From: Seohaeicola_A nanhaiensis
Lineage (GTDB): Bacteria; Pseudomonadota; Alphaproteobacteria; Rhodobacterales; Rhodobacteraceae
Assembly (NCBI RefSeq): GCF_042654245.1
Contig: NZ_JBHSGI010000024.1
Coordinates: forward strand, 1-64,000
DNA: 64,000 nt
Direction of reading: 5' to 3'
Each line of letters starts with the position of its first letter. The stretch's first letter is position 1. Below the pieces are notes generated by a model. That model did not search any database and had not been told where the DNA came from. It saw only the letters and a list, made by a program, of their open reading frames with translations. Positions 43,935 to 52,884 of the stretch are shown here, one piece after another. The position numbers were made by a program, and so were the translations under genes.

Positions 43935-45233
43935 ATGTCCGACACGCACGCACACTCAGTCGCCTTTGTGCGGGAAACCGCGATCCCGCCCGCCCCGGCG
44001 CCGGCCGATGCCACCGGCCCGGTGAAGTGGCTGCGCGAGAACCTGTTCGCCACCTGGGCAAATGCCCTTCTGACCATCCTGGCAATCGCCTTCATCTACC
44101 TGATCCTGTCGAAGACCCTTCCCTGGATCCTGAATGGCGTCTGGAACACGGCGTCCCTGACAGAGTGCCGCGAGGTGCTCGCGGGCAAGGCGGGGGCCTG
44201 CTTCTCGGTCCTGGCCGATCGCTGGTATCAGTTGCTGTTCGGCTTCAAGTATCCCAGCGAATACTACTGGCGTCCGACGCTGGCCCTTGTCCTGCTTTTC
44301 ATTGCGGCGGCGCCGGTGTTGTTCTTCGACCTCCCGCGCAAGCTGCTGATCTTCACGGCCCTCTACCCGTTCATTGCGTTCTGGCTGATCTGGGGCGGCC
44401 CCCTTCTGGTTCCGGTCTTCGCGCTGCTGGGGTTCGTCGCGGGCTATGTCGCCTTCAGCCGGCTCGTGAACCGAAGCTTTGCCGCAGGCTTTTTCGGAGC
44501 CGTCGTGGCAGCCCTTGTCGTCTGGTTCATCGGCAGCCTCATCAACGGCGCACTGGCGGTCGAGAACCCGCTGCTGGGCGCCGTGCCCTCGCGTGACCTG
44601 GGCGGCTTCATGCTGAACCTGATGCTGGGCGTCACCTGCGTGTCGCTGTCGATCCCGCTGGGGATTGCACTGGCGCTGGGGCGGCAAAGCTCGATGCCTC
44701 TGATCAAGGGCATCTGCGTGATCTTTATCGAGTTCGTGCGCGGCGTGCCGCTCATCACCCTGCTGTTCGTCGCCAGCGTGATGCTCGCCTACTTCTTCCC
44801 GCCCGACGCGACCGTCGACCTGTTCCTGCGCGTGGTGATCATGATCACCATGTTCTCCTCGGCCTATATCGCCGAGGTGATACGGGGCGGTCTCGCCGCC
44901 CTGCCAAAAGGGCAATACGAGGCGGCGGACAGCCTCGGGCTGGAATACGCCCAGGCGATGCGGCTGATCATCCTGCCGCAGGCGCTCAAAATCTCGATCC
45001 CGGGTATCGTCAACATCGCCGTGGGTCTGTTCAAGGACACGACGCTCGTCTCGGTCATCTCGATGTTCGACCTTGTCGGCATGATCCGCGGTCCGATCCT
45101 GGCCTCGACCGAATGGAACGGCGTTTACTGGGAACTTCTGGGTTTCGCCGCCCTTCTGTTCTTCGTTGTCTGCTACGGCATCTCGCAATATTCGCAGTGG
45201 CTCGAACGCCGCCTTAGAACCGATCACCGGTAA
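43935..45233 (+). CDS. aapM: AapM permease subunit
   Basis: This 432-residue membrane protein has an extended N-terminal membrane region and the C-terminal permease core with GQYEAADSLGLEYAQAMRLI, the ATPase-docking motif. It is the partner of AapQ. The gene follows aapQ with almost no gap and precedes aapP by 11 bases. Confidence 0.95.
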   Translation: MSDTHAHSVAFVRETAIPPAPAPADATGPVKWLRENLFATWANALLTILAIAFIYLILSKTLPWILNGVWNTASLTECREVLAGKAGACFSVLADRWYQLLFGFKYPSEYYWRPTLALVLLFIAAAPVLFFDLPRKLLIFTALYPFIAFWLIWGGPLLVPVFALLGFVAGYVAFSRLVNRSFAAGFFGAVVAALVVWFIGSLINGALAVENPLLGAVPSRDLGGFMLNLMLGVTCVSLSIPLGIALALGRQSSMPLIKGICVIFIEFVRGVPLITLLFVASVMLAYFFPPDATVDLFLRVVIMITMFSSAYIAEVIRGGLAALPKGQYEAADSLGLEYAQAMRLIILPQALKISIPGIVNIAVGLFKDTTLVSVISMFDLVGMIRGPILASTEWNGVYWELLGFAALLFFVVCYGISQYSQWLERRLRTDHR

Positions 45234-45244
45234 GGACTCAAGCT

Positions 45245-46036
45245 ATGACCAACACCTCAGAAACCCTCGCCAAGGCACCGGCCGACATGAAGGTCTCGGA
45301 AGAAGTCGCGATTTCCATCCAGAAGATGAACAAGTGGTATGGCGCGTTCCACGTGCTTCGCGACATTGATCTTACTGTTTTCCGCGGCGAACGGATCGTC
45401 ATCTGCGGGCCGTCCGGTTCGGGCAAGTCGACGCTCATCCGTTGCATCAACGCCCTGGAAGAGCATCAGAGAGGCACCATCACCGTCGACGGGACGCTGC
45501 TGAGTTCAGACCTGAAGAACATCGACCGCATCCGCTCGGAAGTCGGGATGGTGTTCCAGCACTTCAATCTCTTCCCGCATCTGACGATCCTCGAGAACTG
45601 CACCCTGGCACCCATCTGGGTGCGCAAGACTCCGAAGAAAGAGGCGGTCGAGACCGCCATGCACTTCCTCGCCAAAGTGAAGATCCCCGAGCAGGCGAAC
45701 AAATACCCGGGCCAGCTGTCGGGTGGCCAGCAGCAGCGGGTCGCAATTGCCCGTTCGCTCTGCATGAAGCCGCGGATCATGCTCTTCGACGAACCGACCT
45801 CGGCGTTGGACCCGGAGATGATCAAGGAGGTGCTAGACACCATGATCGAACTGGCCGAAGAGGGGATGACCATGCTCTGCGTGACCCACGAGATGGGTTT
45901 TGCCCAGGCCGTGGCAAACCGCGTGATCTTCATGGATCAGGGGCAGATCGTCGAACAGAACGAGCCGCGCGAGTTCTTCAACAATCCCAAGAGCGACCGG
46001 ACCAAGCTGTTCCTCAGCCAGATTCTGGGGCATTGA
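45245..46036 (+). CDS. aapP: AapP ATP-binding subunit
   Basis: This 263-residue ATPase has Walker A GPSGSGKST, the Q-loop VFQHFNLFPHLT, the signature LSGGQQQRVAIARSL and Walker B IMLFDEPTSALD. It powers AapJQM and closely resembles polar amino-acid importer ATPases (GlnQ group). The gene order J-Q-M-P is the standard one. Confidence 0.96.
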   Translation: MTNTSETLAKAPADMKVSEEVAISIQKMNKWYGAFHVLRDIDLTVFRGERIVICGPSGSGKSTLIRCINALEEHQRGTITVDGTLLSSDLKNIDRIRSEVGMVFQHFNLFPHLTILENCTLAPIWVRKTPKKEAVETAMHFLAKVKIPEQANKYPGQLSGGQQQRVAIARSLCMKPRIMLFDEPTSALDPEMIKEVLDTMIELAEEGMTMLCVTHEMGFAQAVANRVIFMDQGQIVEQNEPREFFNNPKSDRTKLFLSQILGH

Positions 46037-46055
46037 AAAAAATGCCCGACCACAG

Positions 46056-46079
46056 CGGCGCCCGTTCCCGCGGGCGCCG
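46056..46079. terminator. Hairpin between convergent aapP and sixA-like genes
   Basis: CGGCGCCCG (46056-46064) pairs with CGGGCGCCG (46071-46079) in the 52-base convergent gap. The T-run is missing on the plus side, while on the minus side it overlaps the gene end region, so termination strength is uncertain. Confidence 0.45.
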
Positions 46080-46088
46080 TCTGCTCGT

Positions 46089-46580
46089 CTACTCCGTCAG
46101 CTCGCGCGGCACCACGAACGCCGCAGCCTCACCGATGCCCCAGCGCAGAGCGCTCCAAGTGTCGAGCGGAAATCGCGCGATCAGCGTGGCCCCGGTCGGG
46201 TAGTCGCGGAACCGGCCATGACGCGGCGCCGCCGCCAGCAGCAATCTGGCAAATTCGGCAATACCCGGGTTGTGACCGATCAACAGCACTATGTCGCCCT
46301 GCGCCGCCTTCAGAGTCTCCTGCATGACCTCCGGCCCCGCATGGTAAAGCACATCGAGAAAGCGAACCGGCGCCTCCAGCCCCAAACCCTCGAGCGTTTC
46401 GCGCGTGCGCAGGGCGGACGAGCACAAGACCTCATCCGGCAACCAGCTCTTGTCGCGCAGCCAGTCGCCCAAAGCCAGCGCCGAGGCACGCCCGCGCGGG
46501 TTCAGCGGGCGGGCATGGTCGCTGTCAATGCCGCTGGTCCAGTCCGATTTGGCATGGCGCATCAGGATCAGGGTTTTCAT
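46089..46580 (-). CDS. SixA-like histidine phosphatase
   Basis: This 163-residue protein has the RHG-type motif LMRHAKSDW (Arg8, His9), the second His in IGHNPGIAEF and the length of SixA. SixA removes phosphate from histidine of phosphotransfer proteins. Its target here is unknown. It overlaps the upstream ferredoxin-like gene by 4 bases. Confidence 0.88.
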   Translation of the reverse strand: MKTLILMRHAKSDWTSGIDSDHARPLNPRGRASALALGDWLRDKSWLPDEVLCSSALRTRETLEGLGLEAPVRFLDVLYHAGPEVMQETLKAAQGDIVLLIGHNPGIAEFARLLLAAAPRHGRFRDYPTGATLIARFPLDTWSALRWGIGEAAAFVVPRELTE

Positions 46581-47221
46581 CGCTTGTGAAACGCCTTCAT
46601 GTGGTGGTGCGACTGCGCCGCGACACGTCCCGCGCCCGCGCTCAGCGGGCAGGCCCGACGCACGGCACAGCCCCGCTCCATGCAGTCCTGTCCGGGACCA
46701 GTTTCAAGGAACCCATGACAGGCGTCCAGATCATAGGCCTGTCCGGCCGCCAATGCGCCGACCGGACAGGCCTTGGTGCAGGGTTTCGCGGCACAGGAGT
46801 GGCAGGGATGCGCAGCGGGCGGGGCAGGGCAGTCCACCAGCCCCGGAAGGTGTAGCGCCCCGCGATAGGAAATCATCAGCCCCACCCGATCATGAACCAG
46901 CATCCCGACCGGGCTCTGAAATGCGCGTCCCGATTGCCGCGCCCAGGCGATGAACGGCTGATAGGGCGGCCCACCGAAAGGGAACAGGGCCTGCGCGCCG
47001 AACCGCGCGGCCAGTGCGCCGACCACCCGCAGCGACCAGCGGTCGACCGGATCGGGCGCTGTGTCGCGGGCTTCGGGTGCCGCCTGGAAGGCCGGCCAGA
47101 AGTCAGCCCCGGCGCCCAGCAAAACCAGCGTACGCCCGTCTTGGACCAGCGTGCCCATGACGATCAGCCCGACGGCATGGGCCGCCTCTTCGATCTCGCC
47201 ATACCCGGCCGCAGCCGGCAT
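46577..47221 (-). CDS. 4Fe-4S ferredoxin-like protein
   Basis: This 214-residue protein has a C-terminal cysteine-rich segment CHSCAAKPCTKACPVGAL and CMERGCAVRRACP, able to bind two Fe-S clusters. The N-terminal part resembles the non-catalytic half of QueG-like proteins. It is much shorter than QueG, so epoxyqueuosine reduction is not claimed. It lies 4 bases after argB and overlaps the sixA-like gene. Confidence 0.78.
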   Translation of the reverse strand: MPAAAGYGEIEEAAHAVGLIVMGTLVQDGRTLVLLGAGADFWPAFQAAPEARDTAPDPVDRWSLRVVGALAARFGAQALFPFGGPPYQPFIAWARQSGRAFQSPVGMLVHDRVGLMISYRGALHLPGLVDCPAPPAAHPCHSCAAKPCTKACPVGALAAGQAYDLDACHGFLETGPGQDCMERGCAVRRACPLSAGAGRVAAQSHHHMKAFHKR

Positions 47222-47225
47222 CGGA

Positions 47226-48089
47226 TCAGTCCGCCCGGATCATCGACCCGGCGCCATGCTCGGTGAAAAGTTCCAGCAGGCAGGCGTTGGGCGCACGGCC
47301 GTCCACGATCACAGCGGCCCGAACCCCGCCTTCGACGGCGTCGAGCGCCGTTTCGGTCTTCGGGATCATGCCCCCGGCAATGACGCCGCTGGCCGTCATC
47401 TCGCGGATATCCTGCGCCTTCAGCTCGGTCAGAACCTCGCCCGCCGCGTTCTTCACCCCGGCCACGTCAGTCAGCAGCAGCAGGCGGTCGGCTTTCAGCG
47501 CCTTCGCATAGGCGCCGGCAGCCGTATCGCCGTTGACGTTGTAGGTCTCGCCGTTGCGCCCCGCGCCGATGGGGGCGATCACCGGGATGATCTCCTTCTC
47601 GAACAGCAGCTTGAGCAGCGAGGTGTCCATCTGCACCGGATTTCCCACCAGCCCCAGTTCGGGCTCGGCGGATTCGCAGATCATCAGGTTGGCATCCTTG
47701 CCCGACAGGCCGACGGCCTTGCCGCCCTGTTGCTGGATGGCGGAGACGATCTGCTTGTTCACCGTGCCCGAAAGCACCATCTCGACCACCTCGACCGTGG
47801 CGGCGTCGGTCACCCGTTTGCCCTTCACGAACTCGGACTTGATCTCCAGCTTGTCCAGCAGCCGGTTGATCTGCGGTCCGCCACCATGCACCACAACCGG
47901 ATTGACCCCGCACAGACGCAGCAGAACCACGTCGCGCGCGAACTCGAGCAGCGCCTCATCGCTGCTCATGGCGTGGCCACCCAGCTTGATTACCACAATC
48001 GCGTCGTCGAAGCGTTGCAGATACGGGACCGCGCGCGACAGGGTCTCGGCGGTGGCTTTCCAGTCGCGGTTCATGTCCTGGGTTTTCAT
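47226..48089 (-). CDS. argB: Acetylglutamate kinase
   Basis: This 287-residue kinase has the amino-acid-kinase motifs VVIKLGGHAM and VVVHGGGPQINRLLDKL, and the late IIPVIAPIGAGRNGETYNVN. It phosphorylates N-acetylglutamate in arginine synthesis. The N-terminal helix region is compatible with the arginine-sensitive hexameric type. It is downstream of engB on the same strand. Confidence 0.96.
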   Translation of the reverse strand: MKTQDMNRDWKATAETLSRAVPYLQRFDDAIVVIKLGGHAMSSDEALLEFARDVVLLRLCGVNPVVVHGGGPQINRLLDKLEIKSEFVKGKRVTDAATVEVVEMVLSGTVNKQIVSAIQQQGGKAVGLSGKDANLMICESAEPELGLVGNPVQMDTSLLKLLFEKEIIPVIAPIGAGRNGETYNVNGDTAAGAYAKALKADRLLLLTDVAGVKNAAGEVLTELKAQDIREMTASGVIAGGMIPKTETALDAVEGGVRAAVIVDGRAPNACLLELFTEHGAGSMIRAD

Positions 48090-48159
48090 CCTTGGCTCCG
48101 GTTTTCAGCGGTTATCGGAAATGGGATCAAACGGCGCAAGCGCTTTTCCCGCGACCGGC

Positions 48160-48810
48160 TTATTCCAGCCCGGCGATGATACTGCGCAGGGTGGGGATGC
48201 CTTCGCCCTTTTCCGACGATGTCAGCACCAGCTCTGGATAGGCCGCGGGATGTTTCGCGAGCGCGCCGCGCACCTGATCCAGGACCTTCTCCCGCTCGGC
48301 GAGCGAAATCTTGTCGATCTTGGTCAGAACGCATTGGAAGGTCACGGCCGAGGTATCGAGCAGAGTCAGGATTTCCTCGTCCACAGTCTTTATGCCGTGG
48401 CGCGAGTCGATCAGTACGAAGGCCCGGCGCAAAGTCTGCCGGCCCGAGAGATACTGCTTCAGCAGCTTCTGCCACTGCTTCACCTTGTCGAGCGGCGCAT
48501 TGGCGTAACCATAGCCCGGCAGGTCGACCAGATAGAGCCCGGGTCCCTGGGTGAAGTAATTGATCTCTTGCGTCCGTCCCGGTGTGTTCGAGGCACGGGC
48601 CAGCGCCTTGGTGCCCGTCAGGGCATTGATAAGACTGGATTTTCCGACGTTCGATCGCCCGGCGAAACAGACCTCGACCCGGTCGGCCGGAGGCAGGCCA
48701 GACATCGCGACGACACCCTTCACGAAGAGGGATTCGCCTGCGAACAGCTTGCGCCCGGTCTCGGCGGCCTGCTCGTCCGGAGCCTCGGCCACGGGGAACG
48801 GAAGGGCCAT
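48160..48810 (-). CDS. engB: Ribosome biogenesis GTPase EngB/YsxC
   Basis: This 216-residue GTPase has G1 GRSNVGKSSLIN, G2 SNTPGRTQEINYF, G3 DLPGYGYA and G4 TKIDK. EngB acts late in 50S assembly. The start MALPFPVAE at 48810 gives the family length. It follows yidC by 31 bases, the conserved yidC-engB pair. Confidence 0.95.
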   Translation of the reverse strand: MALPFPVAEAPDEQAAETGRKLFAGESLFVKGVVAMSGLPPADRVEVCFAGRSNVGKSSLINALTGTKALARASNTPGRTQEINYFTQGPGLYLVDLPGYGYANAPLDKVKQWQKLLKQYLSGRQTLRRAFVLIDSRHGIKTVDEEILTLLDTSAVTFQCVLTKIDKISLAEREKVLDQVRGALAKHPAAYPELVLTSSEKGEGIPTLRSIIAGLE

Positions 48811-48841
48811 TACGCCACCCCCTCCAAGGCGCCGGACCGTA

Positions 48842-50674
48842 TCATTTCTTGCCGGCCTTCGCGTCAGCCGCCTTCGGCTTGCGCCGGAAGCTCTTCTTGA
48901 TGTTGCCAAACACGTCAGGCCGGTGCCCGTGGCTGCGCATGATGATATATTGCTGCGTGAAGGTGATGGTGTTGTTGGTGATCCAGTAGACGACAAGGCC
49001 GCTCGCGAAGCCACCCAGCATGAACATGAAGATCCACGGCATCCAGGCAAAGACCATCTGCTGCGTCGGGTCGGTCGGCGCCGGGTTCAGCTTCTGTTGC
49101 AGCCACATCGAGATGCCAAGCAGCAGTGGCAGGATGCCGATGAAGATCAGCGCCAGGATCGTCCCCGGCTCGGGCGGGGCGATGGGCAGAAGACCGAACA
49201 GGTTCAGCAGCGAGGTCGGGTCCGGCGCGGAAAGGTCCTGGAATGGCCCGAACCAGGCCGCATGGCGCAATTCGATGGTGACGAAGATCACCTTGTAGAG
49301 CGAGAAGAAGATCGGGATCTGCAGGAGGATGGGCAGGCAGCCCGAAGCAGGGTTCACCTTCTCGCGCTTGTACAGCTCCATCATCCCCTGCTGCATCTTC
49401 TGGCGGTCGCCGCCGGACTGCTCCTTCAGCTTCTCCATCTGCGGCTGAAGTTCCTTCATCTTCGCCATCGAGACATAGGATTTGTAGGCCAGCGGGAACA
49501 GCAGCGCCTTGAGGAAGAAGGTCAGGGCGATGATCGACCAGCCCATATTGCCGATCAACTGGTGCAGATGGTGCAGCACCCAGAAAATCGGCTTGGTCAG
49601 GAAAAAGAACCAGCCCCAATCGATGGAGTCAATAAAGCGCTGGATGCCGCCCGCCTCATAGTCGCGGATGGTCTCCCACTCCTTCGCTCCTGCAAACAGC
49701 TGGGTCTTCGCGGATACCGTGGCCCCGTCGGCGATCTGCTGCGTCGGCAGCACGGCCTCGGCCTGATAGATGTCGCGCCGCTCGTCATATTTGACCACCG
49801 ACTTGAAGGCGCTCCCGGGCGAGGGCACCAGCGTCGCCATCCAGAAGTGATCGGTGAAGCCGATCCAGCCGTTTTCGGCGACCTGAATGACCTCGGCCTT
49901 GGCGCCTTCGGCGGGCACCACCGGCAGGTCGGCCAGGTTGCTGTAGGTGGTTTCCTCCAGTTCGCCGTCCGACATCCGGACGACGCCTTCGTGGAGGATG
50001 AAGAACTTCTTACGGTCCTTCGGTTCGCCATGGCGGGCAATGATGCCATAGGGCGCCGCGCTGACCGCAGTTCCCGAGGCATTGGTGACCGACTGCGTCA
50101 CCGTGAACATGTAATTCGCGTCGATCGCGATGGTCCGGCGGAAGGTCAGCCCCTTGCCATTGTCCCAGGCCAGCGTCACCGGCGTGTCAACGGTCAGCGT
50201 GTCACCCGATTCCAGCTGCCACTGGGTTTTCGGCCCAGGCACGTCCTCGACCGCCAGACCGGCGCCCGGCGCCCAGCCATAGAGCGCATAATAGGCGTCT
50301 TCGCTCCCGGCGGGCTGCAAGACCTTCACGATCGGCGACGTATCGTCGATGGTTTCGTGATAGTCCTTCAGGGAAAGATCGTCGATCCGTCCGCCCAGGG
50401 TCGAGATACTGCCCGTCACCCGCGCCGTGTCGATCTTCACGCGCGGCGCGGTCGCCAGAGCCTCCTCGGCGGGCGCGGTTGCGGGCGTTGTCCCCGTGGC
50501 AGGCACCGTGCCGGCCGTGGGCGTCGCTGTGGCGGTCGACGGGGGTGTCGCACCCTGTTCGGTCTGCACCGCTTCGGGCTTGGGTTCCGGTGGCGGCATG
50601 AGGAAGGTCCAGGCCAGGATCACCAGGAAGCTGAGCACCGTGGCCAGGATGAGATTCTTGTTCTGATCGTCCAT
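48842..50674 (-). CDS. yidC: Membrane protein insertase YidC
   Basis: This 610-residue protein has an N-terminal helix (LILATVLSFLVILAWTFLMP), a Thr/Ala/Pro linker, a large periplasmic P1 domain (about 75-370) and a C-terminal insertase core with IGNMGWSIIALTFFLKALLF, ending in a basic tail KPKAADAKAGKK. It inserts inner-membrane proteins with or without SecYEG. In many bacteria rpmH-rnpA-yidD lies just upstream; here about 5.5 kb intervenes. Confidence 0.96.
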   Translation of the reverse strand: MDDQNKNLILATVLSFLVILAWTFLMPPPEPKPEAVQTEQGATPPSTATATPTAGTVPATGTTPATAPAEEALATAPRVKIDTARVTGSISTLGGRIDDLSLKDYHETIDDTSPIVKVLQPAGSEDAYYALYGWAPGAGLAVEDVPGPKTQWQLESGDTLTVDTPVTLAWDNGKGLTFRRTIAIDANYMFTVTQSVTNASGTAVSAAPYGIIARHGEPKDRKKFFILHEGVVRMSDGELEETTYSNLADLPVVPAEGAKAEVIQVAENGWIGFTDHFWMATLVPSPGSAFKSVVKYDERRDIYQAEAVLPTQQIADGATVSAKTQLFAGAKEWETIRDYEAGGIQRFIDSIDWGWFFFLTKPIFWVLHHLHQLIGNMGWSIIALTFFLKALLFPLAYKSYVSMAKMKELQPQMEKLKEQSGGDRQKMQQGMMELYKREKVNPASGCLPILLQIPIFFSLYKVIFVTIELRHAAWFGPFQDLSAPDPTSLLNLFGLLPIAPPEPGTILALIFIGILPLLLGISMWLQQKLNPAPTDPTQQMVFAWMPWIFMFMLGGFASGLVVYWITNNTITFTQQYIIMRSHGHRPDVFGNIKKSFRRKPKAADAKAGKK

Positions 50675-51258
50675 GTGGAGACCGCCGCCTTCTTCCGCTT
50701 CGACAGGGTGCGTTCAACAGAGTGCGGCCCGAAAGGTCAAGCCGAATCCGGGCCACGGGTCAGCAGGTCGCGCCCCGGCAGCATATTTCGGCTGGCTCGG
50801 ACGCCACAGCCCGCCGGACTGGCCGGAACCCGTCCCGCCTGAGCGCGCTCAAGTCCGCCCGGCGTCAGACCGGCAGCGCCAGTGATCGGACTGAGCAGCC
50901 GGTCCTTCGCCGGCGGACGCCCTTGCTCTCCCAAAGGCAGGCGGACGCGGCGCGTTCAACGGCTTCCTTTCCTGCATCGGGCCCAGCCCAAGACGTGTCC
51001 GGCCTCAGGCCGGGAGACGCCCTGCCGCAGGCAGCAACCGCAGTCGGCGCCAGCGCCATGCGGCCCCTGTCCCCGGAAATGCCACACCGCCGGTCTTCGG
51101 GGCCTGCGACGCAGGTTGTCGGACCAGGCTCCCGCCCTGCGCACCTGCGCCCAGAGGGAGATCATCCGCGGGCGCACGTCGTCCCGTTGGCGCTGTGCCA
51201 GAGCGAGCCCGAGTCCCATGGCGCTGCTTGCCGCGCCACATACGGCCGCTGGTCTGAC
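50675..51258. other. 584-base gap with no recognised gene
   Basis: No reading frame here shows family features or good coding character. Two small hairpins occur near 50999-51013 (CCGGCC TCA GGCCGG) and just after (CCTG CCG CAGG). The yidC promoter must lie near its right-hand side on the minus strand, but I could not define it. A decayed gene or a structured RNA is possible; RNase P RNA, tmRNA and 4.5S RNA landmarks were looked for and not found. Confidence 0.4.
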
Positions 51259-52797
51259 CTATCCCGCTCCGCGACCGATCTGAGGGGCGTCTGCCAGGGT
51301 CGCCTCATGCGCGAAGATCCAGTCGACAGTCTCGCTGAAAGGCATCGGCCGCGCGATGCCAAAGCCCTGGACATGCGCGCAGCCGAGCTGCGCCAGCAGA
51401 GCGTGTTCGCCCGCGGTTTCGACCCCTTCGCCCAGCGTGTCGAGACCGAGCTGCTCCGCCATGGTCAGGATCGCGGCGATCATGCGCTGCTGCTCCGGGT
51501 CCCGGTCGGCCCGCGCAATGAAGCTGCGGTCGATCTTGATGCGCCGGATGGCGAACCGGCGGAGGGCGGCGATCGAGGCCTGGCCGGTGCCGAAGTCGTC
51601 AAGGTCGATGCGGCAACCCAGCTGGCCCAAGGCGCGCACCGTCCGGGTCAGGGCGTCGTCCGGGCTGTCTGTCACCACGGTTTCCAGGATTTCTACGGCC
51701 AGCCGTGACGGTGCGAGATCGAAGCGGTCGAGTTCCCATTTGATCCGGTCCACCAGCGCCGGATTGCGCAGTTCCGTCGTCGTGAAGTTCACCCCGACAC
51801 TGGGGACTTGTACGCCCGCCCTGTCCCAGGCGGCCAGCGCGCCCAGGGCGTGCGACAGCGTAACCTGGCCCATGCGCTCGATCAGACCGTTTCCCTCGAG
51901 CAGAGGCAGGAAATCCGGCGGCTGAATCACCCCATGCCGTGGGTGGGTCCATCGCGCCAGCGCCTCGAAACCCGAGACTCTGCCGGTGTCTGTGGAGATC
52001 TGCGGCTGAAACCAGGGCTGAATCTGGCCGTTCTCCAGCGCCGCCGCAGCCTCGTCGCGCAGGTTCGGCTGCAGCAAGGAGCGACGCCGTTCCTGCGGTG
52101 TGAAACTGCGCATCGAAGAGGGGCCATGGCGCCGCGCCTCGGCCAGCGCCGTTGCGGCGGCACCGATCCAGTCCGCGGCTCCGGCCCCGGGCGCGCGGCC
52201 GGACAAGCAGAAGCCAACCGTGCAGGAGAGATAGACCGCCACGCCGTCAACCATCACCGGTTCCTCCAGTGCGACCTGAAGCCGTCCGCAGAGCTGGATG
52301 CACATCTCGAGATCGAACTGGCGTACCGGGTGAAGGCATACCGCAAAGCGGCTGTCGTCAAGCCTGGCGACCACGTCCGCCGGCCGCAGCGCCTCGGCGA
52401 TCCGCTGGGCCACGCATTGGGCCAGCACATCGCCCGCGCCTGCACCATGCCGCACCACCGCCTCGGGCCATTCGTCGAGATCGACAAGAATGCAGGCCGA
52501 TTTCAGGTCGCTCTCCGCCAGTTCCGCCCCGATCCGCTCCACTTCGGCCTCGAACCCGGCTGACCCGAGCAGTCCGGTCACCTGATCGCGGCCCGGCGGG
52601 CGCACCGACTGAAGACCGAAGGTTCCGGCGACGGTGAAAAGCAATGGCAGGCCCAGCGACGCAACCAGCAGCGCCCGTTCTCCCCCCAGCCAGAAGGCAC
52701 CCAGCGAGAGCGCCGGCAGGAAGGCGAGCAGGGGCGGCCCGGTCAGGCCGGGGGCGATCCAGTCCCGGAACTGGCTCAGAAGACTGGAAAGGCGCAT
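51259..52797 (-). CDS. c-di-GMP phosphodiesterase with degenerate GGDEF and EAL domains
   Basis: This 512-residue protein has two N-terminal membrane helices (about 19-58), a GGDEF-like domain whose signature is LDDSR (146-150), so no cyclase activity is expected, and an EAL domain from about 245. The EAL domain keeps Glu278 (FEALARW), VNFTT, VEILET, DDFGTG, IKIDRSF and GEGVET, so c-di-GMP hydrolysis is likely. It ends 88 bases before ttcA. Confidence 0.92.
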   Translation of the reverse strand: MRLSSLLSQFRDWIAPGLTGPPLLAFLPALSLGAFWLGGERALLVASLGLPLLFTVAGTFGLQSVRPPGRDQVTGLLGSAGFEAEVERIGAELAESDLKSACILVDLDEWPEAVVRHGAGAGDVLAQCVAQRIAEALRPADVVARLDDSRFAVCLHPVRQFDLEMCIQLCGRLQVALEEPVMVDGVAVYLSCTVGFCLSGRAPGAGAADWIGAAATALAEARRHGPSSMRSFTPQERRRSLLQPNLRDEAAAALENGQIQPWFQPQISTDTGRVSGFEALARWTHPRHGVIQPPDFLPLLEGNGLIERMGQVTLSHALGALAAWDRAGVQVPSVGVNFTTTELRNPALVDRIKWELDRFDLAPSRLAVEILETVVTDSPDDALTRTVRALGQLGCRIDLDDFGTGQASIAALRRFAIRRIKIDRSFIARADRDPEQQRMIAAILTMAEQLGLDTLGEGVETAGEHALLAQLGCAHVQGFGIARPMPFSETVDWIFAHEATLADAPQIGRGAG

Positions 52798-52884
52798 CTG
52801 ACGGCTCCTGCATGGGTTGGGTTGCAGGGCGCAGTCTAGGTGGCGGTTCTCACCGGATGATTAACGGAACCGCGGAAATCAGTG

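Noticed and set aside
42737..45227. Two long minus-strand frames of more than 400 residues across aapQ and aapM
   Set aside because: They are shadows of membrane-protein codons, rich in Asp, His and Arg, and lie opposite well-supported genes.
46577..47221. Epoxyqueuosine reductase QueG
   Set aside because: Only the ferredoxin-like part is present; the length is about half, and the cobalamin-binding catalytic region is missing.
50675..51258. RNase P RNA, tmRNA or 4.5S RNA in the gap near yidC
   Set aside because: Diagnostic sequences of these RNAs (for example GAGGAAAGTCCGG or the SRP GGAAGCAGC loop) were not found on either strand.
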